DNA of 64,000 nucleotides from Enterobacter sp. BIGb0383 (GTDB lineage Bacteria > Pseudomonadota > Gammaproteobacteria > Enterobacterales > Enterobacteriaceae): the NCBI RefSeq assembly GCF_003751845.1, contig NZ_RJKQ01000004.1, positions 124,001 through 188,000 on the forward strand, given 5' to 3'. The position numbers were made by a program, and so were the translations under genes. Positions 20,096 through 31,725 of the stretch are shown in pieces. The notes beneath the pieces are model-generated. The model searched no databases. It was not told the DNA's origin and saw only the letters and a program-made list of their open reading frames with translations. Numbering within the stretch: the first letter of the stretch is position 1; every line of letters starts with the position of its first letter.

Positions 20096-22177
20096 CTACG
20101 CATTGGAATAGCGTTCGGTTTCCGGCATCCAGCGGTCGATCAGCGCCGCGGCCTGTTCAGGGTAACGTTCATGAACGTGGCGGGCGATGCGCTGAACTTC
20201 GGGGATCATGGCCTGATCGCGCAGCAGGTCGGCGACCTTAAATTCGGCGTTGCCGGTCTGACGGGTGCCGAGCAGTTCGCCCGGCCCGCGGATCTCTAAA
20301 TCTTTTTGCGCAATCACGAAGCCGTCGTTGCTGTCGCGCAGCACCTGGAGGCGCTTTTGCGCCGTTTTCGACAGGGGCGCTTTAAACAGCAGCACGCAGT
20401 GGGAGGCGACGGCGCCACGGCCGACGCGGCCTCTGAGCTGGTGGAGTTGCGCAAGGCCCAGACGCTCCGGGTTTTCGATAATCATCAGGCTGGCATTGGG
20501 CACGTCGACGCCCACTTCAATCACCGTGGTGGCGACCAGAAGATGCAGCTCGCCCGCTTTAAAGGCCTGCATTACCGCCTGTTTCTCTGTCGGTTTCATG
20601 CGTCCGTGGACCAGGCCAATATTCAGCTCCGGCAGGGTCAGCTTCAGCTCTTCCCAGGTGGCTTCGGCGGCCTGGGCTTCCAGCAGATCGGACTCTTCAA
20701 TCAGGGTGCAGACCCAGTAGGCCTGACGGCCTTCGCCGGTACAGGCGCTGCGTACGCGGTCGATAATCTCGCTTCGGCGCGTATCGGGAATGGCAACGGT
20801 GGTCACCGGCGTACGGCCCGGCGGCAGTTCGTCAATGACGGAGGTATCAAGATCAGCGTAGGCGGTCATCGCCAGCGTACGTGGGATCGGCGTGGCGGTC
20901 ATAATCAGCTGATGCGGGTGGAAACCCTGCTGCTCGCCTTTTTCCCGCAGCGCCAGACGCTGGTGGACGCCGAAACGGTGCTGTTCGTCAATAATCACCA
21001 GCGCCAGGCCGCTAAACTGTACCTGTTCCTGGAAAATCGCGTGGGTGCCGACCACCATCTGCACCTGACCGCTGGCAATGGCTTCCTGCTGTGCCAGGCG
21101 GGCTTTGCCCTTCTGTTTACCCGCCAGCCAGCCCACTTCAACGCCGAGCGGCGCAAACCAGCTGCGGAAGTTACTGGCGTGCTGCTCTGCCAGCAGTTCG
21201 GTCGGGGCCATCAGGGCGACCTGCTTGCCGTTGGCGATGGCCCGCAGCGCCGCCAGTGCCGCCACCAGGGTTTTGCCTGAGCCAACATCGCCCTGGACCA
21301 GGCGCATCATCGGCACGCTCTGAGCCATATCCTTTTCGATTTCCGCCACCACCCGCGCCTGAGCGCCGGTAGGTTTAAACGGCAGCGCCGCCAGCAGGCC
21401 TGCTTTGAGACTATCCTCGGCGCTGAGCGCCTGAGCATAATAGCGCTGAGCCCCGGCGCGTAGCGCCAGCATACTCAGGTTATGAGCCAGTAGCTCTTCG
21501 AGGATCAAACGCCGCTGGGCAGGATGCTGGCCGCTCTCAAGGTCGCTTAATTGTAACGACGGCGGCGGGCGGTGCAGGGTGCGCAGCGCGGCGGGCAGGC
21601 TGATCAGGCCCTGAGCGAGTTCCGGCGGCAGCAGTTCGCTGATGGCGCAGGTGTCCAGCAGATCCAGCGCCTGGTCAGTCAGCTTGCGCAGCGTTGCCTG
21701 CTTAATACCTTCCGTGGTCGGATAGACCGGCGTCAGGGTTTCCTGCAAATCCGGAGTGCTGAGATCGCCCTGTACCCGATACTCCGGGTGGATCATCTCC
21801 GCGCCGTATTTTCCGCGCTTCGCCTCACCGTAGGCCAGTACGCGGCGGCCGGTGGCGAGGCTGTTTTTCATCGCGGCGTTAAAGTTGAAAAAGCGCATCG
21901 TAAGGATGCCAGAGCCGTCGCTGATCTGGCAGGTCATCATCCGGCGGCCGCCGAAGGTGATATTGCTGTTGAGGACTTCGCCTTCCACGGTGGCGTAGAT
22001 ACCGGGCAGCAGGTCGCCTATCGGATAGAGCTGGGTGCGGTCTTCATAGCGCAGAGGCAGGTGGAGCAGGAGATCCTGCACCGTATGCAGGCCGATTTTG
22101 GCAAGCTTGCTGCTTTGCGCGGCGCCAACGCCCGTTAGTGAATTGAGTGGAATGGCGTCTAACAGGCGGCCTTTCAT
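20096..22177 (-). CDS. recG: ATP-dependent DNA helicase RecG
   Basis: Superfamily 2 helicase of 693 aa that remodels stalled replication forks and branch-migrates Holliday junctions. An N-terminal OB-fold wedge domain (RYEDRTQLYPIGDL onward) is followed by the motor: Walker A GDVGSGKTLVA, motif II DEQHRFGVHQR, TATPIPRT, and QLRGRVGRG. Length equals E. coli RecG. The start is 3 nt past the trmH stop, indicating co-translation in the gmk-rpoZ-spoT-trmH-recG operon. Normally gltS converges on it; here glpX follows. Confidence 0.97.
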   Translation of the reverse strand: MKGRLLDAIPLNSLTGVGAAQSSKLAKIGLHTVQDLLLHLPLRYEDRTQLYPIGDLLPGIYATVEGEVLNSNITFGGRRMMTCQISDGSGILTMRFFNFNAAMKNSLATGRRVLAYGEAKRGKYGAEMIHPEYRVQGDLSTPDLQETLTPVYPTTEGIKQATLRKLTDQALDLLDTCAISELLPPELAQGLISLPAALRTLHRPPPSLQLSDLESGQHPAQRRLILEELLAHNLSMLALRAGAQRYYAQALSAEDSLKAGLLAALPFKPTGAQARVVAEIEKDMAQSVPMMRLVQGDVGSGKTLVAALAALRAIANGKQVALMAPTELLAEQHASNFRSWFAPLGVEVGWLAGKQKGKARLAQQEAIASGQVQMVVGTHAIFQEQVQFSGLALVIIDEQHRFGVHQRLALREKGEQQGFHPHQLIMTATPIPRTLAMTAYADLDTSVIDELPPGRTPVTTVAIPDTRRSEIIDRVRSACTGEGRQAYWVCTLIEESDLLEAQAAEATWEELKLTLPELNIGLVHGRMKPTEKQAVMQAFKAGELHLLVATTVIEVGVDVPNASLMIIENPERLGLAQLHQLRGRVGRGAVASHCVLLFKAPLSKTAQKRLQVLRDSNDGFVIAQKDLEIRGPGELLGTRQTGNAEFKVADLLRDQAMIPEVQRIARHVHERYPEQAAALIDRWMPETERYSNA

Positions 22178-22180
22178 CGT

Positions 22181-22870
22181 TTACTTCGCCGCCTGCATAG
22201 TGGCCCACCATGCGGCATCGGCGTCGATTTCGCCCTGCGCATTGATATGGGGATAGGGCAGGCCTTTGCGTTTCGCCACTCTGGCCAGGACCGGATAGCC
22301 GCCTTCAAACAGCAGGCGCTGCTGCTCGTCCTGTTCCAGCAGGCTGTTTTCACGCCGGTACATCCCGGCGTTCTGCCGCTGGCGCTGGGCTTCATAAAGG
22401 ATAAGGGCCGAGGCCACCGAGACGTTAAGAGACTGCACCATGCCAGTCATCGGGATAACAATATCCCGATCCGCCAGGTCCAGCGCTTCCCGGGTGATCC
22501 CGCTTTTCTCCTGGCCCATCAGAATACAGGACGGTTTCGTGTAGTCGACTTCGCGGAAATCTACTGCGTTATCAGAAAGATGCGTCGCGAGGATTTGCAT
22601 ACCGCTGCTTTTGAGGTGGGCAACAGCATCGCCGATGGTGGCGTGGGTTTTCAGCTTTACCCAGCTGCTGCTGCCTGCGGCGGCGGAGAGGCCCGGACGC
22701 GCTTTGCTGTTCGCCCAGACGGCGTGGACTTCATGCACGCCGATGGCGTCTGCGGTGCGGACAATAGCGGACACGTTATGCGGTTTATGGACCTGCTCCA
22801 TGCAGACCGTCAGATCGGGCTGACGTCTGGCGAGCATTTCACAGATCCGTTGATAACGTTCCGGGCTCAT
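22181..22870 (-). CDS. trmH: tRNA (guanosine-18-2'-O)-methyltransferase
   Basis: SPOUT-class methyltransferase of 229 aa that 2'-O-methylates G18 in the D loop of tRNAs. Key motifs include the catalytic Arg in NVSAIVRTADAIG, ILMGQEKSGI and the knot motif IPMTGMVQSLNVSVASALIL. Fourth gene of the spoT operon; start is 4 nt past the spoT stop. Confidence 0.96.
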   Translation of the reverse strand: MSPERYQRICEMLARRQPDLTVCMEQVHKPHNVSAIVRTADAIGVHEVHAVWANSKARPGLSAAAGSSSWVKLKTHATIGDAVAHLKSSGMQILATHLSDNAVDFREVDYTKPSCILMGQEKSGITREALDLADRDIVIPMTGMVQSLNVSVASALILYEAQRQRQNAGMYRRENSLLEQDEQQRLLFEGGYPVLARVAKRKGLPYPHINAQGEIDADAAWWATMQAAK

Positions 22871-22874
22871 CGCG

Positions 22875-24983
22875 CTAGTTTCGGTTGCGGGTGACTTTAA
22901 TCACGTCCGGCATCACGCGGATTTTGCGCATAATATTTGCCAGATGGACGCGATCGCGCGCCGTCAGACGAATAAAGGCGCTGTAGACGCGGCCGTCTTT
23001 CTCTTCGGTATTCAGGCTCTGAATATTGGAAGAGGCAGTGTTGATTGCCGCGGTCAGGTTAGCCAGCGCACCCTGGTGGTTGAACATATCCACCTTGATT
23101 TCGGTGATCAGCTCCTGGCCGGTGTCTTTGTCCCACTCCACCGCCATAAACTTCTCTGGCTCTTTCTGGTAGCCACGGATGTTACGACAGGACTCATGGT
23201 GGATAACCAGCCCTTTACCAGGGCTGACGTGGGCGATAATCGGGTCGCCGGGGATCGGACGACAGCACTTGGCGAAGGTGATTAACACCCCGTCAGCGCC
23301 TTTAATCGGCAGGTGACCGCTCTGGGTTCCCAGTGAGGTTGCACCGTCTTCGCCCTGCTGCAGATTTCTTGCCACGACGACGCTCATGGCGTTGCCGAGG
23401 CCGATTTCCGCCAGCAGATCGTCAAGGGTGGCGAGCTTCATGCGGTCGATTTCGCGCTGGATATTATCCTGCGGGATTTCGGCCAGCTTGCGGCTGCCGC
23501 CAAGGGCATGATTCAGCAGGCGACGACCCAGGCTGACGGAGTCATCGCGCTTGAGGTTTTTCAGCATCTGGCGAATTTTGGCGCGTGCTTTCGAGCTGAC
23601 GACAAAGTTCAGCCAGGCCGCGTTTGGACGTGCGCCCGGTGCGGTGATGATTTCTACCGTCTGGCCGCTGGTCAGGGACTGGGACAGCGGATAAGGCTGT
23701 CGGTCGACGCGTGCGCCAACGCAGGCGTGGCCGATGTCCGTATGCACCGCATAGGCGAAGTCCACCGGCGTGGCGCCCGCAGGCAGTTCGACAATGCGGC
23801 CTTCCGGGGTGAAAACGTAAATCTCATCCGGGAAAAGATCGGATTTAACGCTCTCGATAAATTCAAAGGAGCTGCCCGCGCTCTGTTGAAGTTCCAGCAG
23901 GCTCTGCAGCCAGCGCTGGGCGCGAATTTGCGCAGTGGTGCTGCTTTCGACGTGCTCTTTATAAGCCCAGTGTGCCGCAACCCCCATCTCCGCCATCTGG
24001 TCCATATCCTCAGTGCGGATCTGCACCTCAACCGGAACGCCGTGCGGGCCGATCATCGAGGTGTGCAGGGACTGATATCCGTTCGCCTTGGGGATAGCGA
24101 TATAGTCTTTCACGCGACCCGGACGTGGCTTATAGAGGCTGTGCATCTGGCCGAGTACGCGGTAGCAGGTATCCAGATCGTGGACAATCACGCGGAAGGC
24201 GTAGATATCCATGATCGAGTGAAAACGCTGCTCTTTCAGCACCATTTTGCAGTAGATCGAGTAGAGATGCTTTTCGCGACCGCTGACGCGGCAGGCGATT
24301 CCCGCTTCCTGAAGACGCCCTTCGATTTCCGACAGGATCTTCTGAATCATCTCTTTACGGTTGCCACGTGCGGCTTTCACTACCTCTTTGATCACCCGGA
24401 AGCGGTTTGGGTACAGCGCCTCAAAACCCAGCTCTTCCAGCTCGGTTTTAATGTGATGAATACCTAAACGGTGTGCCAGGGGGCTGTAGATCTCGAGGGT
24501 TTCACGGGCGATGCGGCGACGTTTGTCCGGGCGAAGAGAGCCCAGGGTGCGCATATTGTGGGTGCGGTCGGCAAGCTTGATAAGGATGACGCGGATATCC
24601 TGCACCATCGCCATAATCATCTTGCGGAAGTTTTCGGCCTGCGCCTCTTTTTTATCCTGGAACTTGAGCTTATCAAGTTTGGATACCCCTTCCACCAGCT
24701 CGGCAACGCTTTTGCCAAACAGCTGTTCCATATCCTGGTAGGTGGCAGGGGTGTCTTCAATCACGTCATGCAGCAGCGCGGCCATCAGCGTTTCATGGTC
24801 GAGTTTCATCTCGGCCAGAATAGAGGCCACCGCTACCGGATGCGTGATGTAGGGTTCACCGCTTGAACGTGTCTGGCCCTCGTGAGCGTCACGTGCAACG
24901 AGATACGCCTGCTGGAGACGCTTAATCTGGTCTTCCGGCAGGTAGGTTTGAATCAGCTGATTCAGGCTTTCAAACAGATACAA
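22875..24983 (-). CDS. spoT: Bifunctional (p)ppGpp synthase/hydrolase SpoT
   Basis: Cytoplasmic alarmone enzyme of 702 aa, mainly degrading (p)ppGpp. Domain order: HD hydrolase (HDVIEDT at 72-78, LADRTHNMRTL), weak synthetase domain (RVSGREKHLYSIYCKM, YRVLGQMHSLY), TGS domain (DEIYVFTPEGRIVELPAGATPVDFAY region), and C-terminal ACT domain (LANLTAAINTASSNI). Length matches E. coli. The hydrolase residues are intact, as expected for an essential enzyme in a cell with RelA. Confidence 0.97.
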   Translation of the reverse strand: MYLFESLNQLIQTYLPEDQIKRLQQAYLVARDAHEGQTRSSGEPYITHPVAVASILAEMKLDHETLMAALLHDVIEDTPATYQDMEQLFGKSVAELVEGVSKLDKLKFQDKKEAQAENFRKMIMAMVQDIRVILIKLADRTHNMRTLGSLRPDKRRRIARETLEIYSPLAHRLGIHHIKTELEELGFEALYPNRFRVIKEVVKAARGNRKEMIQKILSEIEGRLQEAGIACRVSGREKHLYSIYCKMVLKEQRFHSIMDIYAFRVIVHDLDTCYRVLGQMHSLYKPRPGRVKDYIAIPKANGYQSLHTSMIGPHGVPVEVQIRTEDMDQMAEMGVAAHWAYKEHVESSTTAQIRAQRWLQSLLELQQSAGSSFEFIESVKSDLFPDEIYVFTPEGRIVELPAGATPVDFAYAVHTDIGHACVGARVDRQPYPLSQSLTSGQTVEIITAPGARPNAAWLNFVVSSKARAKIRQMLKNLKRDDSVSLGRRLLNHALGGSRKLAEIPQDNIQREIDRMKLATLDDLLAEIGLGNAMSVVVARNLQQGEDGATSLGTQSGHLPIKGADGVLITFAKCCRPIPGDPIIAHVSPGKGLVIHHESCRNIRGYQKEPEKFMAVEWDKDTGQELITEIKVDMFNHQGALANLTAAINTASSNIQSLNTEEKDGRVYSAFIRLTARDRVHLANIMRKIRVMPDVIKVTRNRN

Positions 24984-25002
24984 GGGCGACCCGCAGGTTT
25001 AA

Positions 25003-25278
25003 TTAACGACGACCTTCAGCAATGGCAGTGACGGCCTGCAGTTCTGCGGCTTCCTGCTCTTGCTGTTCCTGGCGCTCACGTACGTCGAGGATCTGGTTGG
25101 TGATCAGACCTTCTTCGATTTCGCGCAGTGCGATAACGGTGGTTTTATCGTTTTCTTCCGGTACCAGCGGATCTTTACCGCCTGTCTGCATCTGACGAGC
25201 GCGACGCGCGGCGACCAGAACCAGGTCAAAACGGTTACCAATTTTCTCTACAGCGTCCTGAACAGTTACGCGTGCCAT
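25003..25278 (-). CDS. rpoZ: RNA polymerase omega subunit
   Basis: 91-aa subunit that helps fold and assemble the beta' subunit and forms part of one ppGpp site on RNA polymerase. It begins [20 protein letters not shown], with the conserved AARRARQ and the T-V-I-A-L-R-E-I-E helix. Lies between gmk and spoT as in E. coli, so a ppGpp-site component and a ppGpp enzyme share a transcript. Confidence 0.97.
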   Translation of the reverse strand: MARVTVQDAVEKIGNRFDLVLVAARRARQMQTGGKDPLVPEENDKTTVIALREIEEGLITNQILDVRERQEQQEQEAAELQAVTAIAEGRR

Positions 25279-25332
25279 ATTTAAAATGCTCCACAGGTGA
25301 AGAAATGACTGGGCATGATACTGAAAGTGGTG

Positions 25333-25989
<657 letters not shown>

Positions 25990-26032
25990 TTACATACGGG
26001 CTCATTATACACGGCGGCGCTGCGCGACGTAG

Positions 26033-27901
<1,869 letters not shown>

Positions 27902-28200
27902 TAGCGGGTCTCAGACGGTGGGAATAAGAAGCCCACTTACGGGGCCGTCCATTTAACGAGGTTCATGTATTAGCATGATACTGCGGTTTATTCGATTGAA
28001 TCTTGTGTGGTGAGTCTTTTTAAACCGTGGGTTAAGTGAGGTTGGGCTGTGAGGTCGTATCTGGTCGCTATTGAATAGGATGGGTAACTACGCATAAACA
28101 TTTGCTTCGTTTAGCCGATAACATTACACATCAAAATGTGTTGATCAGTTATCTGGGTGTTTCCGGGTAGGATGTATTTCTGTCAAACAGGGATTTTAAG
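27902..28200. other. AT-rich gap with a small dyad upstream of the lipoprotein gene
   Basis: No gene is seen. A 6-bp dyad, ACACAT (28126-28131) and ATGTGT (28136-28141), sits about 60 nt upstream of the lipoprotein start and could be an operator or promoter-associated site. The composition turns AT-rich right after ligB, marking the left edge of a foreign islet. Confidence 0.4.
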
Positions 28201-28791
28201 ATGCGATTTTTCTATAATTTTTTGTTTTTATTATTGGTATGTACTCTGTCCGGCTGTACAGGATATGGATATATACCACTCACTGAAGAGTGGTATCACT
28301 CGGAAGCAAAATTTACAACTGTTGCGGTCAGAGCTGCTGATATAAGTACCCTCAGTACTACTGATGGCAGCAAGATTCCTGACACCCTTCGGGTATATGA
28401 GCATCCTTTCGGTTTTCGTTATTCAAAGGCGCTGGATGGTGATTATATCAGCTATTATAGTGAACCGGGCAACATGACGGGGTTTGTCATGAGAGGTGGG
28501 CCGGGGAAAGAAAATATTGATAAGAGAATAAAAGAATTGGCGGATTTTTTGCAGTGGTCACGACTGGAAAAAACGGAGAGAATAGCGACCCAGGGGATAA
28601 AAATAACAAGAAAAGGGGATGAGTATATTTATCTGGAGCGACCAGATGGCCCGGTACTTATGTTTAGAAAAGCAGGTTCATATGCACAGTGCATGTTTTC
28701 TTATTCTTGCTATGCAGTCCAAATAACACCTCGAGCAGCATCAATAATGATCATTGAGTTTTCAGCAGTTAAGCGCGAGAAATTTAATTGA
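28201..28791 (+). CDS. Orphan lipoprotein of unknown function
   Basis: 196-aa predicted lipoprotein I do not recognise. The N-terminus FYNFLFLLLVCTLSGC is a type II signal with lipobox LSGC (lipidated Cys at 19); residue +2 is Thr, so sorting to the outer membrane is expected. The mature part is mixed, with charged helices (ENIDKRIKELADFLQW) and a C-terminal pair of Cys in AQCMFSYSCYAV. An AGGGA sequence precedes the start. AT-rich codon use unlike its neighbours and an adjacent IS remnant suggest horizontal acquisition. It could be an immunity or surface protein; nothing here proves either. Confidence 0.7.
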   Translation: MRFFYNFLFLLLVCTLSGCTGYGYIPLTEEWYHSEAKFTTVAVRAADISTLSTTDGSKIPDTLRVYEHPFGFRYSKALDGDYISYYSEPGNMTGFVMRGGPGKENIDKRIKELADFLQWSRLEKTERIATQGIKITRKGDEYIYLERPDGPVLMFRKAGSYAQCMFSYSCYAVQITPRAASIMIIEFSAVKREKFN

Positions 28792-28923
28792 TTTTTTGAT
28801 ATCTACACTTGATGGTGTTTATTTTTTTGGGAGGCACAAACCCGGAAGCAGAATGATATCAGCTAAGTGGGAGCGTGTTTCAACAGAATGCACTGGCAAT
28901 CCTCTATGCACAGGAGTGAGTAG

Positions 28924-29124
28924 TGGATTCGCCAGTTTCGGTTTGGCACGAGCCCTGAACTGGCTGACTATAACAGCGAACGGTCTCATGAATCCCTGCA
29001 TAACCTGACGCCGGAAGAATACCGGGTGATGGCTGAAAACAAGCAAATCTCAAAAAGTGCGTGGAGCCAAAACGGGTATGCTTACATCCTGACTAAATTT
29101 CATAGGGGGACTACATGGTTATAA
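28924..29124 (+). pseudogene. IS3-family transposase (OrfB) C-terminal remnant
   Basis: A frame ending in TAA at 29122-29124 reads WIRQFRFGTSPELADYNSER then SHESLHNLTPEEYRVMAEN and onward. The Y-N-x-x-R-x-H-x-S-L-x-x-L-T-P-x-E-Y pattern is the end of the IS3-group DDE transposase (after its last catalytic Glu). It has no start, is blocked by a stop at 28921-28923, and lacks the rest of the gene and both terminal repeats, so it is a dead fragment. Between 28792 and 28920 nothing else is identifiable. Confidence 0.75.
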
Positions 29125-29155
29125 ACGTACTTTTCTGCCTGGTAAAGCTAAAACC

Positions 29156-29173
29156 CTCCCCATCATACTCCCC
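29156..29173 (-). repeat. Paired CTCCCC motif near yicC 3' end
   Basis: CTCCCC occurs at 29156-29161 and 29168-29173, one 12-bp step apart, next to an A/T-rich run. G-rich doublets like this recall the sites near the selC integrase, so it may be a scar of an integrase-borne element. Weak, pattern-based only. Confidence 0.2.
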
Positions 29174-29228
29174 ACTTATCAGTGTTTTTTGTTGGATTGA
29201 GATAGTCTTTTAGATACTGTCATTTAAA

Positions 29229-29254
29229 TAAAAAAGCCCATAAAGCATGGGCTT
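29229..29254 (-). terminator. Rho-independent terminator of yicC
   Basis: On the minus strand AAGCCCAT, a 5-nt loop and ATGGGCTT (29254-29234) are followed by TTTTT. It lies 28 nt past the yicC stop. Confidence 0.9.
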
Positions 29255-29281
29255 GTGTAATTCAATGGATTTTGAGAGAAC

Positions 29282-30145
29282 TTACTCGATATTCTGAATC
29301 TGCTCGCGCATTTGCTCGATCAGCACTTTCAGCTCAATGGCGGCATTGGTGACGTCAGCATTGATAGATTTTGATGCCAGAGTGTTCGACTCGCGGTTGA
29401 ACTCCTGCATCATAAAGTCGAGGCGGCGGCCAACGGCCTCTTTTTTCTTCAGGATGTTGTAGGTTTCTTTAACGTGCGCTTCCAGACGATCCAGTTCTTC
29501 GGCAACGTCGATACGCTGCGCCATCAGGACCAGTTCCTGCTCCAGGCGGTTGTTTTCCAGCTGAACCTGCGCGTCTTCCAGTTTGGCGACCAGACGTTCA
29601 CGCTGCCACACGAGGATTTCCGGCATATGCGAGCGAACCCTGACCACTTCGTCACTGACGCCCTGCAGACGCTGCTCAATCAGCGCTTTTAACGCCTGCC
29701 CTTCGGTTTCGCGGGCTTCGATAAAGTCGTCCAGTGCGCCGTCGAGGGCAGAAAGGATTTCGGCGGTGATGGCGTCCAGATCCTGCTCCTGAGCAGACAT
29801 CACGCCCGGCCAGCGCAGGATATCAACCGGGTTAATTTCCCCTTCGTCGCTCTGCATTTTGACCCAGTTCGCAGCGGTAACCAGCTGTTTAGCCAGTTTT
29901 TCATTCAGCAGCAGCTCTCCCTGGGCGCTGGCGTCCGGCTCAAAGCGCAGGTTGCATTCAACTTTACCGCGCGTCAGGCGGGCACGGATACGCTCGCGGA
30001 CCACCGGCTCAAGGCTACGGAACTGTTCCGGCATGCGGAAATAGGTTTCCAGATAACGCTGGTTTACCGAGCGCAGTTCCCAGGAGGCAGAGCCCCATGT
30101 ACCTTTGATTTCCCGGCGGGCGTAGGCGGTCATGCTGCGGATCAT
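29282..30145 (-). CDS. yicC: YicC-family endoribonuclease
   Basis: 287-aa cytoplasmic protein of the YicC family, in E. coli an endoribonuclease acting on small RNAs. It starts MIRSMTAYARREIKG and carries the conserved E-L-R-S-V-N-Q-R-Y-L-E motif in the N-terminal domain, with C-terminal DUF1732 features (GRRLDFMMQEFNRESNTLASK). Same length as E. coli. Divergent from rph, as in E. coli. In K-12 yicG and dinD lie between ligB and this gene; they are absent here. Confidence 0.95.
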   Translation of the reverse strand: MIRSMTAYARREIKGTWGSASWELRSVNQRYLETYFRMPEQFRSLEPVVRERIRARLTRGKVECNLRFEPDASAQGELLLNEKLAKQLVTAANWVKMQSDEGEINPVDILRWPGVMSAQEQDLDAITAEILSALDGALDDFIEARETEGQALKALIEQRLQGVSDEVVRVRSHMPEILVWQRERLVAKLEDAQVQLENNRLEQELVLMAQRIDVAEELDRLEAHVKETYNILKKKEAVGRRLDFMMQEFNRESNTLASKSINADVTNAAIELKVLIEQMREQIQNIE

Positions 30146-30268
30146 AGACGTTCCTGTTTTTAAAGAAGAGATGGGGGATTATAGCTTTCACGGCCCTTGC
30201 AGGATAGGAATAAGCTCGGGAAGTCCGTATAATGCGCAGCCACATTCGTCATCGCCGGAGAAATCATC

Positions 30269-30985
30269 ATGCGTCCAGCAGGCCGTAGCGTTCATCAGGT
30301 TCGCCCTATCACCCTGACCCGTAATTACACAAAACACGCAGAAGGCGCCGTGCTGGTTGAGTTTGGTGAGACCAAAGTGCTCTGTACCGCCACCGTTGAA
30401 GAGGGCGTGCCGCGCTTTCTGAAAGGCCAGGGCCAGGGCTGGATCACTGCCGAATACGGTATGTTGCCGCGCGCCACCCACACCCGTAACGCCCGCGAAG
30501 CGGCGAAGGGGAAACAGGGCGGCCGCACCATGGAAATCCAGCGTCTGATTGCCCGCGCTCTGCGTGCGGCGGTCGATCTGAAAGCGCTTGGTGAATTCAC
30601 CATTACCCTCGACTGCGACGTTATTCAGGCCGATGGCGGTACCCGTACCGCGTCCATTTCCGGCGCCTGTGTGGCGCTGGCCGATGCCCTGAACGGCCTG
30701 GTTGCCGCCGGTAAACTGAAGGCCAGCCCGCTGAAAGGAATGGTGGCAGCGGTCTCCGTGGGCATCGTCAATGGAGAAGCGCTCTGCGATCTGGAGTACG
30801 TTGAAGACTCCGCGGCAGAAACCGATATGAACGTGGTGATGACCGAAGATGGCCGCATGATTGAAGTCCAGGGCACCGCCGAAGGCGAACCGTTCAGTCA
30901 TGAAGAGTTATTGACCCTGCTGGCGCTGGCCAGAGGGGGAATCGAATCCATTGTCGTCGCCCAGAAGGCGGCGTTAGAAAATTAA
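30269..30985 (+). CDS. rph: RNase PH, full length
   Basis: 238-aa phosphorolytic 3'-5' exoribonuclease that trims tRNA 3' ends. The first residues [13 protein letters not shown] and the phosphate-binding [19 protein letters not shown] region are intact, as is the end [22 protein letters not shown]. The frame is uninterrupted, unlike the frameshifted K-12 allele. It leads the rph-pyrE operon; its translation up to the stop sets pyrE attenuation. Confidence 0.97.
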   Translation: MRPAGRSVHQVRPITLTRNYTKHAEGAVLVEFGETKVLCTATVEEGVPRFLKGQGQGWITAEYGMLPRATHTRNAREAAKGKQGGRTMEIQRLIARALRAAVDLKALGEFTITLDCDVIQADGGTRTASISGACVALADALNGLVAAGKLKASPLKGMVAAVSVGIVNGEALCDLEYVEDSAAETDMNVVMTEDGRMIEVQGTAEGEPFSHEELLTLLALARGGIESIVVAQKAALEN

Positions 30986-30992
30986 AATTGAA

Positions 30993-31018
30993 GGCGACTG
31001 AAGAGTCGCCTTTTTTTT
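30993..31018 (+). terminator. pyrE attenuator
   Basis: GGCGACT (30993-30999), loop GAAG, AGTCGCC (31004-31010) and eight T residues form a strong intrinsic terminator 7 nt past the rph stop. This is the UTP-sensitive attenuator known from enterobacteria: low UTP slows polymerase so ribosomes in rph stay close and prevent the hairpin, allowing pyrE expression. Confidence 0.92.
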
Positions 31019-31045
31019 GTCTGTAGAAAAGTGAGGAGCAAATCC

Positions 31046-31687
31046 ATGAAACCGTATCAGCGCCAGTTTATTGAATTTGCGCTTAACAAGCAGGTCCTGA
31101 AGTTCGGCGAGTTCACCCTGAAATCCGGGCGCAAAAGCCCCTATTTCTTCAACGCCGGGCTGTTTAACACCGGGCGCGATCTGGCACTGTTAGGCCGTTT
31201 TTACGCCGAGGCGCTGGTGGATTCTGCGATCGATTTCGACCTGCTGTTTGGCCCGGCCTATAAAGGCATCCCGATTGCCACGACGACCGCCGTGGCGCTG
31301 GCTGAGCATCACGAGCGCGATGTGCCTTACTGCTTTAACCGCAAAGAGGCCAAAGACCACGGCGAAGGCGGCAGCCTGGTGGGTAGCGCGCTACAGGGCC
31401 GCGTGATGCTGGTGGATGATGTGATCACCGCCGGTACCGCGATCCGTGAGTCGATGGAAATTATCCAGGCCAACGGCGCCACTCTGGCCGGCGTGTTGAT
31501 TGCGCTGGACCGCCAGGAGCGTGGGCGTGCGGATATCTCGGCGATTCAGGAAGTCGAGCGGGACTACGGCTGTCAGGTGATTTCGATTATCACCCTGAAA
31601 GAGCTGATTAGCTGGCTGGAAGAGAAGCCGGAGATGGCCGACCATCTGGCTTCGGTCCGCGCCTACCGCGAGCAGTTCGGCGTTTAA
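31046..31687 (+). CDS. pyrE: Orotate phosphoribosyltransferase
   Basis: Cytoplasmic enzyme of 213 aa joining orotate and PRPP to make OMP in pyrimidine synthesis. The PRPP-binding motif is [17 protein letters not shown]; the catalytic loop is [15 protein letters not shown] at 31046 ([13 protein letters not shown]) has GTGAGGAG upstream; an upstream in-frame start is unconserved. Second gene of rph-pyrE. Confidence 0.97.
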   Translation: MKPYQRQFIEFALNKQVLKFGEFTLKSGRKSPYFFNAGLFNTGRDLALLGRFYAEALVDSAIDFDLLFGPAYKGIPIATTTAVALAEHHERDVPYCFNRKEAKDHGEGGSLVGSALQGRVMLVDDVITAGTAIRESMEIIQANGATLAGVLIALDRQERGRADISAIQEVERDYGCQVISIITLKELISWLEEKPEMADHLASVRAYREQFGV

Positions 31688-31694
31688 GACGTTC

Positions 31695-31717
31695 ACCCGG
31701 CAGCCTGGCTGCCGGGT
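31695..31717. terminator. REP-like hairpin between pyrE and the convergent lactonase-like gene
   Basis: ACCCGGCAG (31695-31703) and CTGCCGGGT (31709-31717) pair perfectly around CCTGG. It lies between convergent genes, with no T-run, so it may be a REP-type element or a bidirectional stop. Confidence 0.6.
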
Positions 31718-31725
31718 ATCACGCG

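Noticed and set aside
28792-28920. Complete insertion sequence around the transposase fragment
   Set aside because: No terminal inverted repeats, target duplication or first open frame could be found; only the C-terminal tail remains.
28819-29046. Minus-strand small open frame over the IS remnant
   Set aside because: Antisense to the recognisable transposase frame, no ribosome site and no motif.
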